A stretch of DNA of 64,000 bases, from contig NZ_CAHJXL010000001.1 in the NCBI RefSeq assembly GCF_903645315.1, positions 2,284,001 through 2,348,000 of the forward strand, written 5' to 3'. Below, piece after piece: positions 7,836 through 18,200 of this stretch. The stretch is from Victivallis sp. Marseille-Q1083. GTDB lineage: Bacteria > Verrucomicrobiota > Lentisphaeria > Victivallales > Victivallaceae. The translations under genes and the position numbers were made by a program. Below the pieces are notes generated by a model. That model worked only from the letters and a program-made list of their open reading frames with translations, did not search any database and was not told the DNA's origin. Positions within the stretch are counted from its first letter, which is position 1. Every line of letters begins with the position of its first letter.

Positions 7836-8183
7836 TCAGTTGACGCGCAGCTCCTTGACGCGGGCCGCCTTGCCGATCTTGTTGCGCAGATAAAACAGTT
7901 TGGCGCGCCGCACGCTGCCGCGGCGGACTACCTCGATGTGGTCGATGCGCGGGCTGTTGATCGGGAATACCCGTTCGACACCCTGGCCGGAAACCACCCG
8001 GCGCACCGTAAAGGTCGCTTCGATGCCGCTGCCGCGGCGGGCGATGACCGTACCGGCAAACACCTGAATGCGTTCCGTGTTGCCTTCGACGATTTTCACG
8101 AAAACCTTGACGTTGTCGCCGATATTGAAATCCGCGACATTCTCCTTCAAACCTTCGTTGCGGATCTTGTCCAATATGTTCAT
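7836..8183 (-). CDS. rplS: 50S ribosomal protein L19
   Basis: 115 residues with the L19 hallmarks: [35 protein letters not shown], and [21 protein letters not shown]19 sits at the 30S-50S interface. It follows trmD by 18 nt in the conserved rpsP-trmD-rplS order. Confidence 0.98.
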   Translation of the reverse strand: MNILDKIRNEGLKENVADFNIGDNVKVFVKIVEGNTERIQVFAGTVIARRGSGIEATFTVRRVVSGQGVERVFPINSPRIDHIEVVRRGSVRRAKLFYLRNKIGKAARVKELRVN

Positions 8184-8201
8184 TTCAACTTGCCTCCAAG
8201 T

Positions 8202-8936
8202 TTATTTATTTTGTCCATTCCAACTTTCTCCGGAAGAATCCGATTCTTCACTCCGCTGCGCCCGGTAACGTTCCCACAAATCCGGCCGCAATTCCCGTGT
8301 CAGCGTTTCCGAACAGGCCCGCCGCCAGGCGGCTATCCTGCCGTGATCGCCGGACAACAGAATCTCCGGCACTTTCATGCCGCGGTATTCCGGCGGCCGC
8401 GTATACTGCGGATACTCCAGCAGTCCCTGCGAGAAGGATTCCTCCTGACTGGACTCGTCCTTGCCGAGCACCCCCGGCAACAGCCGCGAGATCGCATCCG
8501 CCATCACCATCGCCGCCAGGTTGCCGCTGGTCAGGATGTAATCGCCGATCGAAATTTCCCGGTCGATCACTCCAGTCCGCACCCGCTCGTCGACGCCCTC
8601 ATAATGGCCGCAGACGATCACCAGATGCTCCAGCCCTGCCAGCTCCGCCGCCATTTCCTGGTCGAATTTCCGGCCGCGCGGTGAAGTCATCACCACCAGC
8701 GTTTCCGCTTCGCGCAACGCTTCGACGCATTCGAACAGCGGTTCCACTTTCATCAGCATCCCCGGCCCGCCGCCGTACGGCTTGTCATCCACCGTTCCGC
8801 GCTGGTCGTGGGAGAACTCCCGCAGATCAACCGCTCTGATCTCAAGCAGGCCGTTCTTCACCGCCCGCCCGATGATGCTGCTGCCCAGCGGGCCCGGATA
8901 AATTTCCGGGAAGAGCGTTACCACATCGATGCGCAC
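8202..8936 (-). CDS. trmD: tRNA (guanine-37-N1)-methyltransferase
   Basis: 244 residues. TrmD methylates G37 of tRNAs and so prevents frameshifting. Motifs seen: MRIDVVTLFPEIYPGPLGSS, DDKPYGGGPGMLMK, LVIVCGHYEGVDERV, EISIGDYILTSGNLAA, and RLLPGVLGKDES, which form the trefoil-knot AdoMet site. The start is GTG (8936), 3 nt after the khpA stop, so the two are probably translationally coupled. rimM, usually found between rpsP and trmD, is absent here. Confidence 0.97.
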   Translation of the reverse strand: MRIDVVTLFPEIYPGPLGSSIIGRAVKNGLLEIRAVDLREFSHDQRGTVDDKPYGGGPGMLMKVEPLFECVEALREAETLVVMTSPRGRKFDQEMAAELAGLEHLVIVCGHYEGVDERVRTGVIDREISIGDYILTSGNLAAMVMADAISRLLPGVLGKDESSQEESFSQGLLEYPQYTRPPEYRGMKVPEILLSGDHGRIAAWRRACSETLTRELRPDLWERYRAQRSEESDSSGESWNGQNK

Positions 8937-8939
8937 TTT

Positions 8940-9269
8940 TCAGTCAACAACCTCGACTGTCACCCGTTTCTGCAAGCGTCCGGCCGCACCGCTGACCAGC
9001 GAACGAATCGCCATGATGGTTTTGCCGCGCCGGCCGACAATCTTGCCGATGTCTTCTTTCTTGCAGTCGATTTTAATAACATAAGCTTCTTCCGTCGATT
9101 CCGAACTGATCCGGACCGCATCGGGCGCATCCACCAGCGCGCGCACCACATAGTCGACAAAATGTTCGAGATCCTGCAGGCCGCCTTCGCTTTTGACTTT
9201 GACTGCCGCCGCGCCGTCGGATGACGCGCCATTGTCGCCGATCAGAAGCTTTAAGATTGCTTTTAACAC
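8940..9269 (-). CDS. khpA: KH-domain RNA-binding protein KhpA (YlqC-like)
   Basis: 109 residues with one type II KH domain. KKEDIGKIVGRRGKTIMAIR carries the GxxG loop (GRRG), and the N-terminal part (LEHFVDYVVRALVDAPDAV) is as in KhpA. KhpA binds RNA together with KhpB, and both are in this window (KhpB at 58683-59258). It lies between rpsP and trmD, its usual place in Gram-positives. Confidence 0.92.
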   Translation of the reverse strand: MLKAILKLLIGDNGASSDGAAAVKVKSEGGLQDLEHFVDYVVRALVDAPDAVRISSESTEEAYVIKIDCKKEDIGKIVGRRGKTIMAIRSLVSGAAGRLQKRVTVEVVD

Positions 9270-9315
9270 TTTACTGTTTCCTTATCCGCGGCTAGGCCGC
9301 AAACCGTTCTTATCG

Positions 9316-9678
9316 TCAGGCTTCCGGAGCAGCGGCTGCGGCTGCTTCCGCTTCCGCTTTTGCCTTGGCTTCCGCCTCGGCCTTCGCTTTGGCCTGGGCC
9401 TTCTTGGACAATGCCTGCGGTTTGACCTTGTCTTTCAGGGATTTGCCATTTTTCGCCCGGTCGATGATCGCCGCCACCGTCTCGCTGACCGCCGCGCCGA
9501 CTCCCGTCCAGTATTCCACCCGGTCCAGCGCCACTTTTTCCTGTTTGCCGCGCGGGTCGTAGAAGCCCAACTCTTCGATCGCCCGGCCGTCACGGGCGGA
9601 GCGCACATCCATCACGACGATCCGGAAGCAGCTCTTGTTGCGCGTCCCGGTTCTCTTCAACCTGATTTTTACAGCCAT
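9316..9678 (-). CDS. rpsP: 30S ribosomal protein S16 with Ala/Lys/Glu-rich tail
   Basis: 120 residues from the ATG at 9678 (MAVKIRLKRTGTRNKSCFRI). The S16 core ends near residue 85 (KNGKSLKDKVKPQA). About 35 more residues, almost only Ala, Lys and Glu, follow (KAQAKAKAEAEAKAKAEAEA). Short charged tails on S16 are not rare. It is first in the rpsP operon and is preceded by a hairpin-bearing leader and a promoter-like site. Confidence 0.97.
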   Translation of the reverse strand: MAVKIRLKRTGTRNKSCFRIVVMDVRSARDGRAIEELGFYDPRGKQEKVALDRVEYWTGVGAAVSETVAAIIDRAKNGKSLKDKVKPQALSKKAQAKAKAEAEAKAKAEAEAAAAAAPEA

Positions 9679-9786
9679 TTTCTTTCCTTTTGTTTGAAAC
9701 TGTTCGTTTCTCAACCGGTTCGTCCGACCCAACCGGACCCAAACGAACATTCGCCTGAGTCGATCGAACTACTTCCGATTCTTTGG

Positions 9787-9856
9787 CCGGGCCAGGCATC
9801 CACCTGACGACTGGCCCGGAGAAATCATAATATATCATCACTAAATGATTCTGCAA
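9787..9856 (-). promoter_or_regulatory. Probable rpsP operon promoter and leader hairpin
   Basis: On the minus strand TTGCAG (9851-9856) is followed after 16 nt by TATATT (9829-9834). Downstream of this the leader contains a 9-bp inverted repeat, CCGGGCCAG (9787-9795) with CTGGCCCGG (9811-9819), about 110 nt before rpsP. There is no T-run after it, so it is an RNA structure rather than a terminator. Confidence 0.55.
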
Positions 9857-9945
9857 GAGGATTTTTCGAAAGGCGAAGGAAAATCGGAAAAAATATCCGG
9901 CGCTGTCTCGGGGGCAACGGTGAAAAAATTGCCCGTCGATCCGGG

Positions 9946-10521
9946 TTAAAGGTTCAAATGATTCAGCTCCAGCAGCAGCCGCCCGGTCGGCAGGCCGATG
10001 ACATTTTCGCGGTCGCCGTCGATTTGCTGGATGAGCAGTTCGCCGTGGTCCTGGATGGCGTAGGCGCCCGCTTTGTCCAGCACCGGCACCGCCTGGAGAT
10101 ATTGATCGATCACCGCTGCGGAGACCGCCTTGAACCGGACTCGGGTGGTGACGGCGAATTGCCGCTCCAGCCGCAGTTCGGCACAGCAGATCGCTACCGC
10201 GGTGATCACTTCATGAACGTTGCCGGCCAGTTTGTGCAAGATTGCCGCCGCCTCGGCCAGGTCGCGCGGTTTGCCGATGATTTCATCCCGGTACAGAATA
10301 ACCGTATCGGCGCCGATGACCACGGCCGCCGGGTACAGCTTGCCCACCTGTTCCGCTTTGCGCAACGCATTGATTTCCGGGACCCGGCGTGGTTCCGGGG
10401 CGCTGCTGATTTCCGGCGTCTCTGCCGTCACGACGGTGAAATCGACGCCGTGTTGCCGCAGCAGTTCCTGCCGGCGCGGCGATTTAGAGGCCAGCAGCAG
10501 GCGGCGGTTCATGAAACGCAT
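9946..10521 (-). CDS. maf: Maf-like nucleotide pyrophosphatase
   Basis: About 190 residues with the Maf signature LLLASKSPRRQELLRQHG, then VIGADTVILYRDEIIGKPRD and AYAIQDHGELLIQQIDGD. Maf proteins hydrolyse non-canonical or selected nucleoside triphosphates to monophosphates and can delay septum formation. The start may be ATG 10521 or ATG 10512. Either overlaps the end of the upstream membrane-protein gene, suggesting translational coupling in the aroQ-to-maf cluster. Confidence 0.92.
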   Translation of the reverse strand: MRFMNRRLLLASKSPRRQELLRQHGVDFTVVTAETPEISSAPEPRRVPEINALRKAEQVGKLYPAAVVIGADTVILYRDEIIGKPRDLAEAAAILHKLAGNVHEVITAVAICCAELRLERQFAVTTRVRFKAVSAAVIDQYLQAVPVLDKAGAYAIQDHGELLIQQIDGDRENVIGLPTGRLLLELNHLNL

Positions 10522-11002
10522 GTTCAGTGGTTTTCGGCAATGCTTCGTCGTGGCCGACATTGCCGACTTCCAGGCGGATGTCCCGGATGGCGTCGATGCC
10601 CAGCTGCTGCAGCAGAACTTCCTGGATCCGCTGTTTGAAGGCGGCCGAATAATCCGGCAGCCGGCCGCCCCGGGCGTCGAAATCGAAACCGACCCGCAAT
10701 GAAAAGACGCTGCGGCGTTCGTACAGCCGTACCCGGTTGATGGCGATGTATGGAAATTCGCTCTGCAAGGCGCCGAGCGCCGAGCGGATCGCTGCCCGGG
10801 ATACGAACAGTTCGCCATTTTCCTGCGGCAGCACGATGCCGGGCGTGTTCCGGTAGCGGAAGCTCGACACAATCAAAGTCCGCAACACCAGCAAGCCGAT
10901 CAGACAGAGCACCGTCACCGCCACGCCGGTCAGATAGCCCCGGTTGAATTCGCCGGTCAACAGCGTTCGCCAGTCGGTCAACTGCATCCAAAAATCCGAC
11001 AT
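10484..11002 (-). CDS. AmaP-like membrane protein next to Asp23
   Basis: 172 residues. One hydrophobic segment (about residues 22-44, YLTGVAVTVLCLIGLLVLRT) is followed by a soluble domain in which RLYERRSVFSLRVGFDFDAR resembles a shortened Asp23-type fold. It sits directly after an Asp23 gene. In Firmicutes such proteins (AmaP) anchor Asp23 to the membrane. The family call rests on the topology and neighbourhood more than on strong motifs. Confidence 0.6.
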   Translation of the reverse strand: MSDFWMQLTDWRTLLTGEFNRGYLTGVAVTVLCLIGLLVLRTLIVSSFRYRNTPGIVLPQENGELFVSRAAIRSALGALQSEFPYIAINRVRLYERRSVFSLRVGFDFDARGGRLPDYSAAFKQRIQEVLLQQLGIDAIRDIRLEVGNVGHDEALPKTTEHAFHEPPPAAGL

Positions 11003-11087
11003 CGTTCACCCTCTTAATTTGAAAGATACCCGAAATACAGCTCGTTCCGGCCGGTTTCATGCCGCCGGCCGGAACCTTGCCGCGGCG

Positions 11088-11528
11088 TTATTCCGCTTCC
11101 GTTTCCGGCGTTTCTTCCGGGAGTTCTTCGATTTCCTGCACCAGCACGTTGACTTCCGTCACCGTCGTCCCGGTGGTGGCTTCGACCTGCTCGATGACGG
11201 CGCGCTGCACCGCTTCGGCGACGACCGGAACCTTGAACCCGATTTTGATGTTCAATTTGACTTCGACGGCGACTTTCGGCGCCCCTTCTTCCTGCTTGAT
11301 GATCGTGATGGCGCGGTCCTGGATTTTCCGGCTGCCGACGATTTCGGCGATGTTGTCGACAAAGGTGCTGCCGGCCAGCCGGGAGACACCTTCGACGTTC
11401 AATGCGGCCCGGCGCACCAGCGAAGAAATGACATTGTCATGAATCTGGACACTGCCGAGTTCCGAAGTCTGTTCCACCACTGCGGTCGGACTTTTGGCCG
11501 GACGTTTTGCTTCCTGAGCCTCTTTCAT
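11088..11528 (-). CDS. Asp23/Gls24 family envelope stress protein
   Basis: 146 residues from the ATG at 11528, which has AGGAG 8 nt upstream. The Asp23/DUF322 core is clear: GSVQIHDNVISSLVRRAALN, VEGVSRLAGS, VEVKLNIKIGFKVPVVAEAV, and VNVLVQEIEEL. An acidic tail follows. The family is linked to envelope or alkaline stress. In B. subtilis the homologue YqhY is encoded beside accB-accC, as here, and has been linked to acetyl-CoA carboxylase control. Confidence 0.9.
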   Translation of the reverse strand: MKEAQEAKRPAKSPTAVVEQTSELGSVQIHDNVISSLVRRAALNVEGVSRLAGSTFVDNIAEIVGSRKIQDRAITIIKQEEGAPKVAVEVKLNIKIGFKVPVVAEAVQRAVIEQVEATTGTTVTEVNVLVQEIEELPEETPETEAE

Positions 11529-11561
11529 AGTGCACACTCCTGAATTTGTTTGCGCGTACAA

Positions 11562-12941
11562 TTACGCTTTTTCTTCCTGGTTGATTTCCACTTTTCCGAT
11601 ATCCTGCATCATCCGTTCGATAAAGCCGGTATCGAATTTCCCGGCTTTGAAATCCTTGTTGGCCAGGATTTTCTGGGTGAACGGGATGGTGGTCTTGACT
11701 CCTTCGACGACGAATTCGCTCAACGCCCGCTGGCAGCGGGCCAGCGCCTGCGTCCGGTCCGCGCCGCGAATGATCAGTTTGGCGATCATGCTGTCGTAAT
11801 ACGGCGGTATCCGGTATCCGGCGAAAACATGGGAATCCAGCCGCACGCCGATGCCGCCGGCCGGGATGAATTTTTCCACCAGGCCGGGGGAGGGGGTGAA
11901 ATTGCGGTCGGGGTTTTCGGCGTTGATCCGGCATTCGATGACATGGCCGGTAAATTTGATATCCCGCTGGCGGAACGGGAGCCGTTCGCCGGCGGCGATG
12001 CGGATCTGCTCCTTGATGATGTCGATGCCGGTCAGCTCCTCGGTCACCGGATGTTCCACCTGGACGCGGGTATTCATCTCCATGAAATAAAACTCGCCGC
12101 TGTCGGTCAACAGAAATTCAATGGTGCCGGCATTGGTGTAGTTGGCCGCCTTGGCCGCTTTGACCGCCGCGGTGCCCATCTTCTCCCGCAGGCGCGGATT
12201 CAGCGCCGGCGACGGCGACTCTTCGATCAATTTCTGCTGGCGGCGCTGAATGCTGCAGTCGCGTTCGCCCAGATGAACCACATTGCCGTAGTTGTCGGCC
12301 AGAATCTGAAATTCGATGTGGCGCGGGTTGATCAGGAATTTTTCCATATACATCGCGCCGTCGCCGAAGGCATTTTCCGCTTCGGTTTTGGCGGCGTGGT
12401 AGCCCTGGATCAAACTGGCGTCGTTGTGGGCGATCCGCATGCCGCGTCCGCCGCCGCCGGCCGATGCTTTGATGATGACCGGATACTTCAGCGTGTGCGC
12501 CGTTTTCAACGCGTCGCTTTCGCTCAAAATCAGGCCCTCGCTGCCCGGCGTGGTCGGCACGCCGGCTTTTTTCATCGTATCGCGGGCCACCGCTTTGTCG
12601 CCCAGCGCCCGCATCGCTTCCGGCGTCGGGCCGATGAAAGTGATCTTGTGCTTGCGGCACGCTTCGGCAAAATAGGCGTTCTCAGCCAGAAAACCGTAAC
12701 CGGGATGCACCGCTTCGACGTCGCTGATCGCCGCCACGCTCAGAATACGGTCGATCAACAGGTAACTGGCGCCGGGCGCCGCCGGGCCGATGCAGTAGGC
12801 TTCATCGGCCATTTGAACCGGCAGGCTGTCCCGGTCCGCCTGGGAATAAACCAGGACCGACTGGATGCCCAGCTCCTTGCAGGCGCGGATGATGCGCAGC
12901 GCAATCTCACCCCGGTTGGCAATTAAAATCTTGTTAAACAT
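11562..12941 (-). CDS. accC: Acetyl-CoA carboxylase, biotin carboxylase subunit
   Basis: 459 residues. It carboxylates the biotin on AccB with ATP and bicarbonate, the first step of fatty acid synthesis. The ATP-grasp fold is complete: [56 protein letters not shown], and [20 protein letters not shown]. The ATG is at 12941, with AGGAAAT upstream. It follows accB by 26 nt. Confidence 0.98.
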   Translation of the reverse strand: MFNKILIANRGEIALRIIRACKELGIQSVLVYSQADRDSLPVQMADEAYCIGPAAPGASYLLIDRILSVAAISDVEAVHPGYGFLAENAYFAEACRKHKITFIGPTPEAMRALGDKAVARDTMKKAGVPTTPGSEGLILSESDALKTAHTLKYPVIIKASAGGGGRGMRIAHNDASLIQGYHAAKTEAENAFGDGAMYMEKFLINPRHIEFQILADNYGNVVHLGERDCSIQRRQQKLIEESPSPALNPRLREKMGTAAVKAAKAANYTNAGTIEFLLTDSGEFYFMEMNTRVQVEHPVTEELTGIDIIKEQIRIAAGERLPFRQRDIKFTGHVIECRINAENPDRNFTPSPGLVEKFIPAGGIGVRLDSHVFAGYRIPPYYDSMIAKLIIRGADRTQALARCQRALSEFVVEGVKTTIPFTQKILANKDFKAGKFDTGFIERMMQDIGKVEINQEEKA

Positions 12942-12967
12942 CAAGTAATTTCCTGAACAATATTTAC

Positions 12968-13429
12968 TTATTCGATGACGAACAACGGCTGGCCGTATTC
13001 CACCGCCTGGCCGTTCTCGACCAGGACGTCTTTGATCACACCGGCTTTTTCCGCCTTGATTTCATTCATCACTTTCATCGCCTCGATGATCGCCACCGTC
13101 GTTTCCGCCGTCACCTTGTCGCCGATCTGGATGAACGGCTTGGCATCCGGCGAACCGGCGCGGTAGAAGGTGCCGACCAGCGGCGCATCGATCGTATTCA
13201 AAGGCGCATTGTTCTGCTCCGCAGTTGGAACGGTGACCGGCACCGGGACTGCCGCCGGAGCCGGCAGCGTGGCGGAAACCAGCGGCACGGCTGGTGCCGG
13301 TGCCGAAATGGCGACCTGGGTGCCGCCGCGTTTGATGCAAAGATTGTATTCTTCCGCTTCGATCTTGAATTCGGTCAAATCATTTTCCGACATCAATTTG
13401 ACGATCGTCTTGATTTCTTCGATTTTCAT
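12968..13429 (-). CDS. accB: Acetyl-CoA carboxylase biotin carboxyl carrier protein
   Basis: 153 residues. The N-terminal helix ([20 protein letters not shown]) is followed by an Ala/Pro/Val linker (about residues 40-70) and the biotinyl domain with [17 protein letters not shown]. Lys119 is the expected biotin site. The ATG at 13429 is chosen for its AAGGA SD and family start. It comes 5 nt after the aroQ stop. Confidence 0.97.
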   Translation of the reverse strand: MKIEEIKTIVKLMSENDLTEFKIEAEEYNLCIKRGGTQVAISAPAPAVPLVSATLPAPAAVPVPVTVPTAEQNNAPLNTIDAPLVGTFYRAGSPDAKPFIQIGDKVTAETTVAIIEAMKVMNEIKAEKAGVIKDVLVENGQAVEYGQPLFVIE

Positions 13430-13434
13430 AATTA

Positions 13435-13893
13435 TCAATTTCCTTTTTTCTCTGCTTTTTCAATTAGATGATGGTACAACGCCGCAAAGGCCAGTTCGTA
13501 GCTGTAGGCGCCGAAACCGGCAATGATGCCGAGGCATCCCGCGGCGGTAATGGATTGATGGCGAAAGGCCTCGCGGCCGGTGATGTTGCTCAGGTGGATT
13601 TCGACGGCCGGCAGCCGGACCGCTTTCAGCGCATCGAGGATGGCGATGCTGGTGTGGGTGTAGGCCGCCGGATTGAGCAGAATGCCGTCGACGCCTTCCG
13701 CCGGGGCGCGGCCGATGGCGTCGACGATGGCGCCCTCGTGATTGGATTGGAAACAGACGACTTCAACTGATCGGTCCGCACCGAGCCGTTGTAAACGGCC
13801 GTTGATGCCGTCCATCGTCGTATTCCCGTAAATTTCCGGTTCACGACGGCCGAGCAACTGCAAATTAGGTCCGTGTATGACTAAAATTTTCAT
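13435..13893 (-). CDS. aroQ: 3-dehydroquinate dehydratase, type II
   Basis: 152 residues. It dehydrates 3-dehydroquinate in the shikimate pathway. Family motifs: ILVIHGPNLQLLGRREPEIY, FQSNHEGAIVD, LNPAAYTHTSIAI, and EIHLSNITGREAFRHQS. A promoter-like TTGGAA-17-TTATAT ends only a few nucleotides before the ATG, so the transcript could have a very short leader. It is first in the aroQ-accBC-asp23-maf cluster. Confidence 0.97.
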   Translation of the reverse strand: MKILVIHGPNLQLLGRREPEIYGNTTMDGINGRLQRLGADRSVEVVCFQSNHEGAIVDAIGRAPAEGVDGILLNPAAYTHTSIAILDALKAVRLPAVEIHLSNITGREAFRHQSITAAGCLGIIAGFGAYSYELAFAALYHHLIEKAEKKGN

Positions 13894-14004
13894 GAAAGTT
13901 AATATAATACAATTTCAACCGTTTTTCCAATAGCAATCGTTTTTTATGGTTTTTTTTCGAATTATCAATCGGTTACAGCAAGACCGCCCCGGCGGGAATA
14001 CAGG

Positions 14005-14040
14005 CAAAAAATTGCGGAACGGCCCCGGCCGTTCCGCAAT
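14005..14040 (-). terminator. Terminator of the sodium:solute symporter gene
   Basis: A perfect 14-bp inverted repeat, ATTGCGGAACGGCC and GGCCGTTCCGCAAT with a 2-nt centre (14011-14040), is followed on the minus strand by TTTTTG. It lies about 27 nt after the symporter stop. Confidence 0.9.
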
Positions 14041-14066
14041 AACACGTCGCAAAGTTGTTCTGCCGG

Positions 14067-15710
<1,644 letters not shown>

Positions 15711-15855
15711 AATAGCCCCCTGTCGGTTGATTAAAAAATTGTTTGAAAATGAAAAGCCATGATTTTACATTAAAGTAACATACGAATCATAATGTTTACA
15801 AATTTGTTTCCGATCTTTTCCGTAAAAAAATCTTCCTCCGCCGCCGGGCGGCCAT

Positions 15856-15884
15856 TTGCTTAACGGGTCCTGCGGCGTTAAATT
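15856..15884 (+). promoter_or_regulatory. Promoter of the tandem phosphofructokinase gene
   Basis: TTGCTT (15856-15861), a 17-nt spacer and TAAATT (15879-15884) form a sigma70-type site 70 nt before the ATG. The rest of the spacer shows no further element. Confidence 0.6.
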
Positions 15885-15953
15885 ATTTCTTAATATGAAT
15901 ATGGACCAATACCGCGGGATGCGGTAAAAAACCGACGATTGGAGGATCGAATC

Positions 15954-18194
15954 ATGAATGAATTGAACCAGGGCGCCATCGGCGTGCTGACTTCCGGCGG
16001 CGACGCCCAGGGCATGAATGCCGCTATCCGGGCGGTGGTCCGCAGCGCGATTGCGGCCGGATTCGAAGTGTTCGGCGTCTATGAGGGCTATCAGGGCCTG
16101 GTGGATGACCGGATTGAGGCGATGGGATGGGAGTCGGTGAGCGGCGTCATGGAGTTCGGCGGTACTTTTCTCGGCACTGCCCGCAGCATGGAATTCAAAA
16201 CGCATGCCGGGCTTTTGAAAGCGGTGGCCAATCTGCTGAAACACCGGATCGACAAACTGGTGGTCATCGGCGGCGACGGCAGTCTGGCCGGCGCGGATGA
16301 GTTGCGGGCGAAATGGCCGGAACTGGTCCGGGAGCTGGTTCAGGACAACCGGGCGCCGGCCGGCGCCATCGAAGCGTTTCCGCAACTGAAAATCGTCGGC
16401 ATGGTCGGCTCCATCGACAATGACATGGCCGAGACCGAAATGACCATCGGCGCCGATACGGCCCTGCATCGCATCTGCGAGGCAGTCGATGCGTTGAGCA
16501 GCACGGCCTTCAGCCATCAGCGCACCTTCATCGTCGAGGTGATGGGCCGCAACTGCGGTTATCTGGCGCTGATGAGCGCGATCGCCGCCGGCGCCAGCAT
16601 CGTGTTCATCCCGGAAGCGCCGCCGGTGGAAAATTGGGAGCGTTCGATCTGCACGCTGCTCGAGGCCAGCCGCAAAGCCGGCCGCCACGATCACATCATC
16701 ATCGTCGCCGAGGGGGCCCGCGACCGCAGCGGCAAACTGATCACTTCGGCTTATATCCAGGAAGTGCTGGACAAGCGGCTGCACATCGAATCGCGTATCA
16801 CCATCCTCGGTCACGTTCAACGCGGCGGCGCGCCGAGCGCGTTCGACCGTTATATGAGTACCGCTTTCGGTTGTGTCGCGGTCGAATCCTTCACCAAGGA
16901 TACCAGCAACGAATCGCGGCTGGTCGCGCTGCGCGGCAACCGGGTCTGCACCGTTCCGCTGATGGACGCGGTCGCCAAAACCCGGGCGACTGCCGCCGCG
17001 ATTGCCGCCGGTGAATACGCCAGGGCCGATGAATTGCGCGGCAGCGACTGGTGCAAAATGGGCGATATCTACCGGACGCTGGCGCTGGCGGTGCCGTCGC
17101 TGCGTGAACCCGGGTCGGTTCGCCGCCGCCTCAGGATCGGCATGATCACCAGCGGCTGGCCGGCGCCGGGCATGAACAGCGCGCTGCGCACCATCAGCCG
17201 CCTCAGCCAGGAAGCCGGACATCAGGTCATCGGCATCGTCGACGGCGCGGACGGCCTGATCCAGAACCGCACCCGGGAATTTTCCTGGATGGAGGTGGAA
17301 AACTGGAATTCGAAGGGCGGCTCCAAGCTTGGCGCCAACCGCCATCTGCCCGGCGACCGTGATTTCTATGCCGTCGCCCGGACGCTGGAACAGTTGAAGC
17401 TCGACGGACTCGTCATGGTCGGCGGCTGGTCCGGTTACCTGTTGACCGATTTGCTCAACGAGCGCCGCAAGGAATTCCCGTCGTTCCGGCTGCCGATCGT
17501 CTGCGTGCCGGCCAGCATCAACAACAATCTGCCGGGCGCCGAATTGGCGATCGGGCCGGATACCGCCTTGAATACCATCGTCGAAGCGATCGACAAGATC
17601 AAGCATTCCGCCGACAGCGCCCGGAGGGTGTTCATCGTCGAAGTGATGGGGCGTTACTGCGGTTATCTGGCGATGATGAGCGGACTGGCCTGCGGCGGCG
17701 AATATGTCTATTTGCACGAAGACGGTTTGAAGCTGGCGCGGCTGCAGCACGATATCGAAGAACTCAAGCGGCAGTTCAGCAGCGCCGAACGGCACATGGC
17801 GTTGATCATCCGCAACGAACTGGTCAATCCGACCTATACGACGGATTTCATCGAGCAGTTGTTCTCCGAGGAGAGCGACGGCTGGTTCGATGTCCGCAAA
17901 ACGATCCTCGGGCCGATGCAGCAGGGCGGGACGCCGAGTCCGTTCGACCGCATCCAGGGCGTCCGGCTCGGCCATCTCGGCCTGACCGCCTTGATCGACC
18001 GCATCACCCGGGATTCTTCCTGCTGCGCGTTCGTCGGCCAGAGCGAAGGCAAGCTACGGGTGTTCGACTGGCACGAATTGCGGGCGATGGTATCCAGCCG
18101 CCTCCAGCGGCCGCAGGAGCAGTGGTGGCTCGGCCTGAAGCAGATGGCCGAAATGCTGAACCGCCGTCCGATTGCCGCCGGCGAAAAGGCGTAA
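15954..18194 (+). CDS. 6-phosphofructokinase, two fused PFK domains, eukaryote-like
   Basis: 746 residues from the ATG at 15954 (GGAGG 8 nt upstream). It phosphorylates fructose 6-phosphate. Two PFK domains lie in tandem. The N-half (about 1-370) is catalytic: GGDGS (106-110, the ATP type), SIDND (153-157), VEVMGRNCGYLAL, FIPEAPP, GHVQRGGAPSAFDR. The C-half (about 392-746) has lost the catalytic residues: GGWSG (490-494) and SINNN (521-525), while VEVMGRYCGYLAM is kept. The same split, with an active N-half and a degenerate regulatory C-half, is known in animal and fungal PFK, and wording such as VGSIDND and ISNN/INNN is close to the animal enzyme. An SDR gene follows by 6 nt. Confidence 0.93.
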   Translation: MNELNQGAIGVLTSGGDAQGMNAAIRAVVRSAIAAGFEVFGVYEGYQGLVDDRIEAMGWESVSGVMEFGGTFLGTARSMEFKTHAGLLKAVANLLKHRIDKLVVIGGDGSLAGADELRAKWPELVRELVQDNRAPAGAIEAFPQLKIVGMVGSIDNDMAETEMTIGADTALHRICEAVDALSSTAFSHQRTFIVEVMGRNCGYLALMSAIAAGASIVFIPEAPPVENWERSICTLLEASRKAGRHDHIIIVAEGARDRSGKLITSAYIQEVLDKRLHIESRITILGHVQRGGAPSAFDRYMSTAFGCVAVESFTKDTSNESRLVALRGNRVCTVPLMDAVAKTRATAAAIAAGEYARADELRGSDWCKMGDIYRTLALAVPSLREPGSVRRRLRIGMITSGWPAPGMNSALRTISRLSQEAGHQVIGIVDGADGLIQNRTREFSWMEVENWNSKGGSKLGANRHLPGDRDFYAVARTLEQLKLDGLVMVGGWSGYLLTDLLNERRKEFPSFRLPIVCVPASINNNLPGAELAIGPDTALNTIVEAIDKIKHSADSARRVFIVEVMGRYCGYLAMMSGLACGGEYVYLHEDGLKLARLQHDIEELKRQFSSAERHMALIIRNELVNPTYTTDFIEQLFSEESDGWFDVRKTILGPMQQGGTPSPFDRIQGVRLGHLGLTALIDRITRDSSCCAFVGQSEGKLRVFDWHELRAMVSSRLQRPQEQWWLGLKQMAEMLNRRPIAAGEKA

Positions 18195-18200
18195 GCGCCG

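Noticed and set aside
11550-12926. Antisense frame opposite accC
   Set aside because: accC is certain on the other strand. The antisense product is low-complexity and has no family features.
15765-17975. About 740-codon antisense frame opposite the tandem phosphofructokinase
   Set aside because: Same explanation: a shadow of a strongly coding strand with a clear product, promoter and SD.
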